Assembly: GCF_951805225.1 (NCBI RefSeq)
Contig: NZ_OX638201.1
Span: 5,890,001-5,954,000, forward strand
Direction of reading: 5' to 3'
DNA length: 64,000 nucleotides
Origin: an uncultured Flavobacterium sp.
GTDB taxonomy: Bacteria > Bacteroidota > Bacteroidia > Flavobacteriales > Flavobacteriaceae
Both the position numbers and the translations under genes were made by a program. Shown here piece by piece: positions 61,854 to 64,000 of the stretch. The notes below the pieces were generated by a model. The model worked only from the letters and a program-made list of their open reading frames with translations. It did not search any database and was not told where the DNA came from. Positions within the stretch are counted from its first letter, which is position 1, and each line of letters opens with the position of its first letter.

Positions 61854-62594
61854 TTACATTTTATCTTTTCTGTGTTCTTTCATTTTATCTTTATGCTCTT
61901 TTTGAATTGCTGTCCATTTTTTATATTGATCGGCATTCAAAATAGATTTCATTTTTGCATCTGTTGCTTTGTGATCTTCTTCCATTTGTTTTTTTATGGC
62001 TTTTTTCTCAGCATCAGTTGGTGGTGTAGGGTTGTCTCTTCGGCTCTTTTTAAGCATCGCCATTTTGGTACTTCTGTCAGACAAAAGCTCACTAACTTGT
62101 TTTTGCTGATCTGTATTTAAATTTAGATCTGTAGTCAATTTTTGCAAATGTGCCTGATCGCGTTCTTGTGGAGATTTCATATCTCTTCTGCCTTTATGAT
62201 CGCCTTTGCCTTCGTGTTCTTTTTTAAGAGCAGTCCATTTTGTGTACTGATCAGCGTTTAGAATTGATTTCATTTTAGCATCGTTTGCTGCTTTTTCAGT
62301 ATCCATTTGTTTTTTAAAAGCTTCTCTTTCTGCATCAGTAGGTTTTGTTTTGCTGTCTTTTTTAGCAGCTCTAAACTTTTCAGTTTTAGCACTTCTTTCT
62401 GCCAGTAACTGTTTTACTTGCTCCTGTTGCTTTTTATCTAAATTCAATTCAGAAGTTAACTTTTGTAAATGTTTTTCATTACGTTGTTCCGGAGTTAATT
62501 TTTCTCGTTGATCACGTGTAGCTTTCTGATTGATGTCTTGTGCAAAACTTACTACTCCAACGAATAATAAAGCTGCGATAAATAATTTTTTCAT
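61854..62594 (-). CDS. Periplasmic Spy/CpxP-like protein with duplicated domain
   Basis: A 246-residue exported protein with a signal peptide (about 1-18). It is built of two similar helical units of about 100 residues: unit 1 (about 30-130) and unit 2 (about 140-240), each with HLQKLTxxLNL, a QQxQVxxLLxxRS helix, a DAE(R/K)xAxKKQM helix and DAKMKSILNADQY(T/K)KW. This is the layout of CpxP/Spy-type envelope chaperones and heavy-metal-binding periplasmic proteins; it is highly charged with very few hydrophobics. The neighbour at 62759 has a single unit, so domain duplication followed gene duplication. Confidence 0.82.
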   Translation of the reverse strand: MKKLFIAALLFVGVVSFAQDINQKATRDQREKLTPEQRNEKHLQKLTSELNLDKKQQEQVKQLLAERSAKTEKFRAAKKDSKTKPTDAEREAFKKQMDTEKAANDAKMKSILNADQYTKWTALKKEHEGKGDHKGRRDMKSPQERDQAHLQKLTTDLNLNTDQQKQVSELLSDRSTKMAMLKKSRRDNPTPPTDAEKKAIKKQMEEDHKATDAKMKSILNADQYKKWTAIQKEHKDKMKEHRKDKM

Positions 62595-62718
62595 AATTCG
62601 TTTTTTTAAAAGGTTTATAGCAATTAGACTGCCATAATTTTATTAAGTTTAATCGAATTGTCGGATTTATCTTTTAATTAACAGAAAGTAATAAGGAAAA
62701 CATAATACTTTTCAAAAA

Positions 62719-62748
62719 TAAAAAAGAGGCAATCAAAGCCTCTTTTTG
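62719..62748 (-). terminator. Terminator of the single-unit Spy/CpxP-like gene
   Basis: aaaaagaggc and gcctcttttt around a 7-nt loop, nearly the same stem as at 61814-61845, 11 bp past the stop at 62759. Confidence 0.85.
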
Positions 62749-62758
62749 TACACTATAA

Positions 62759-63199
62759 TTAGTTATTCTCTTTTTTGTATTCTTTCATTTTTTCTCTTGC
62801 TTTGTCTTTATTCTCTTCCTGAATTGCTTTCCATTTTGTGTATTGATCAGCATTTAAGATAGATTTCATTTTAGCATCATTTGCATCTCTTTCAGCCATT
62901 ACTTCTTTTTTAAAAGCTTCTCTTTCAGCTGCAGTTGGTTTTACATCGCTGTCTTTTTTTGCTTTACGGGCTTCTTTAAATTTTTCAGCTTTAGCATTTC
63001 TGTCTGCTAGAAGTTGTTTAACCTGTGCTTGTTGATTTGCATCTAAATTTAATTCAGAAGTAAGTTTTTTTAATTGTTTGTCACTGCGTTGTTCCGGAGT
63101 CAGTTTTTCTCTTTGTTCGCGAGTTGGCTTTTGATCCCCTTCTTGTGCAAAACTTGCTACTCCAATGAATAACAAAGCTGCGATAAATAATTTTTTCAT
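62759..63199 (-). CDS. Periplasmic Spy/CpxP-like protein, single unit
   Basis: A 146-residue exported helical protein with the same signal peptide (KKLFIAALLF.GV.SFAQ) and the same unit as its neighbour (LKKLTSELNLDANQQAQVKQ, then MKSILNADQYTKWKAIQEEN). It is the likely ancestor-type copy: one unit, own terminator. Probably an envelope-stress or metal-binding periplasmic protein; regulation is not visible. Confidence 0.82.
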   Translation of the reverse strand: MKKLFIAALLFIGVASFAQEGDQKPTREQREKLTPEQRSDKQLKKLTSELNLDANQQAQVKQLLADRNAKAEKFKEARKAKKDSDVKPTAAEREAFKKEVMAERDANDAKMKSILNADQYTKWKAIQEENKDKAREKMKEYKKENN

Positions 63200-63416
63200 G
63201 ATGTAAGTTTTTTAATTGTTATAACATTTAGACTTTATCAAATTCAATAGGTTTAATCTGATAATCAGAATTGTAGATTATTTAACAAATTTAAAATATA
63301 AAAAAGAACGATTTGCTTGACATTGAGATTCTTAGAAAGTGTTTTTATTTAATGATGTATTTATGCAAATAGGTTTTTAAATTTGTAGGAAGATATAGGA
63401 TTTGTAAAATATAAAA

Positions 63417-64000
63417 ATGGAAGAATTATTTAATAAGAAAAGTAAAAACCGAGTTCTTAAAGCAGTAAACAACGAGATGTCTTATCAAAAATTAACGGCC
63501 ACGGAATTACATCAGTTTGTGCAAAATTGGAATTATGATGACGGAATCGAACCTTTTGAATGGATCATCAAGCAAAAACATCTTGATAAAGGAACCGCTC
63601 TTTGTTTGTATTGGATGTTACAGCCGGATTATTTTTGCAGGTTCGAAAACGAAGATGAAATAAAAGAAGATATAAATTATGAAACCTATCAAATCGTAAA
63701 AGAAATTGAGCAAAGATATGTTTCCGGTTTTTATACGGAGGAAAATTTCTCTTTTGATCCCAAAGAAGAGTTTCTTAACGAATATTCTAATGCAAAATGT
63801 ATTCCTGCGGAAATGTTGGTAAAATCACCCGGAATTGTTTTTGAAAGACAAGATGTTGAATTTGCTTTTTTAAGAAAACCCAATGAAAAAGAATTAAAAA
63901 CAATCAATTCCAAAATTGCTGATGCTATAAAAATCATTCAGATTTCGAATCCTGATTTTGTTTATAATCAAACAGATGACGCAATAAAAGCTATAATTGG
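63417..64000 (+). CDS. DUF4274-like protein, 3' end outside window
   Basis: An open frame from ATG 63417 runs to the window edge without a stop (194 codons seen). The N-terminal part (TATELHQFVQNWNYDDGIEPFEWIIKQKHLDKGTALCLYWMLQPDYF) looks like the DUF4274 domain, known from small immunity-like or unknown proteins. The rest is soluble and acidic. No signal peptide. A small reverse-strand frame at 63731-63937 lies wholly inside it and is not a gene. Confidence 0.75.
   Translation, partial: MEELFNKKSKNRVLKAVNNEMSYQKLTATELHQFVQNWNYDDGIEPFEWIIKQKHLDKGTALCLYWMLQPDYFCRFENEDEIKEDINYETYQIVKEIEQRYVSGFYTEENFSFDPKEEFLNEYSNAKCIPAEMLVKSPGIVFERQDVEFAFLRKPNEKELKTINSKIADAIKIIQISNPDFVYNQTDDAIKAII

Overview
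The window is low-GC, gene-dense chromosomal DNA from a Bacteroidota bacterium, most likely a Flavobacterium. Supporting signs are TonB-linked outer-membrane proteins, a TamL-type lipoprotein paired with TamB, a GH30 enzyme with a type IX secretion sorting tail, GSCFA, DUF5522, DUF4230 and GxxExxY proteins, almost no Shine-Dalgarno sites, promoters of the Bacteroidota type (TAnnTTTG at -7), and several intergenic repeat families of the kind seen in Flavobacterium. No rRNA, CRISPR array, IS transposase, integrase or prophage structural gene is visible. One tRNA gene, the initiator tRNA-fMet, lies at 10615-10687 (minus).

Layout. 1-1854 is the end of an M13 zinc peptidase. 1976-10609 is an accessory region bounded by two 34-bp copies (33/34 identical) of the tRNA-fMet terminator. 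Inside it, decayed copies of the tRNA 3' end and its terminator split the region into blocks: an XRE regulator; a one-direction array of small single genes (alpha/beta hydrolase, GIY-YIG, ADP-ribosylglycohydrolase, three lipoproteins, a helical-repeat protein, a GNAT acetyltransferase), several separated by related structured repeats of about 80-140 bp; and a block with an AbiTii-domain gene plus a small unknown gene. I read this as a tRNA-fMet insertion hot spot that has taken up several elements and lost their integrases.

10.8-13.4 kb holds the ribosome-biogenesis GTPases era and der. 13.5-21.5 kb holds a large cytoplasmic transthyretin-like protein of unknown role, an outer-membrane beta-barrel protein and a TonB-dependent receptor. 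21.8-26.4 kb is a minus-strand run: M23 peptidase, MerR regulator, LemA, two TPM proteins, TPR protein, Rrf2 regulator. alaS follows, then a GxxExxY gene framed by 46-bp inverted repeats, an ABC exporter, two paralogous lipoproteins and a GSCFA protein. 35.4-42.8 kb is the tamB-tamL pair for outer-membrane protein assembly.

43-64 kb is mainly housekeeping and catabolic genes: DUF4230, an aromatic amino acid hydroxylase, group III truncated haemoglobin, secreted GH30 glycosidase, threonine ammonia-lyase, DUF4136 lipoprotein, urocanate hydratase, DUF5522, a putative HExxH membrane protein, ACC deaminase/D-cysteine desulfhydrase-like enzyme, LysM glucosaminidase, hemL, a large met-zincin protease, two paralogous Spy/CpxP-like periplasmic proteins and a truncated DUF4274 gene at the right edge. 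Intergenic spaces from 11.7 kb onward carry palindromic repeats, some nested inside each other.
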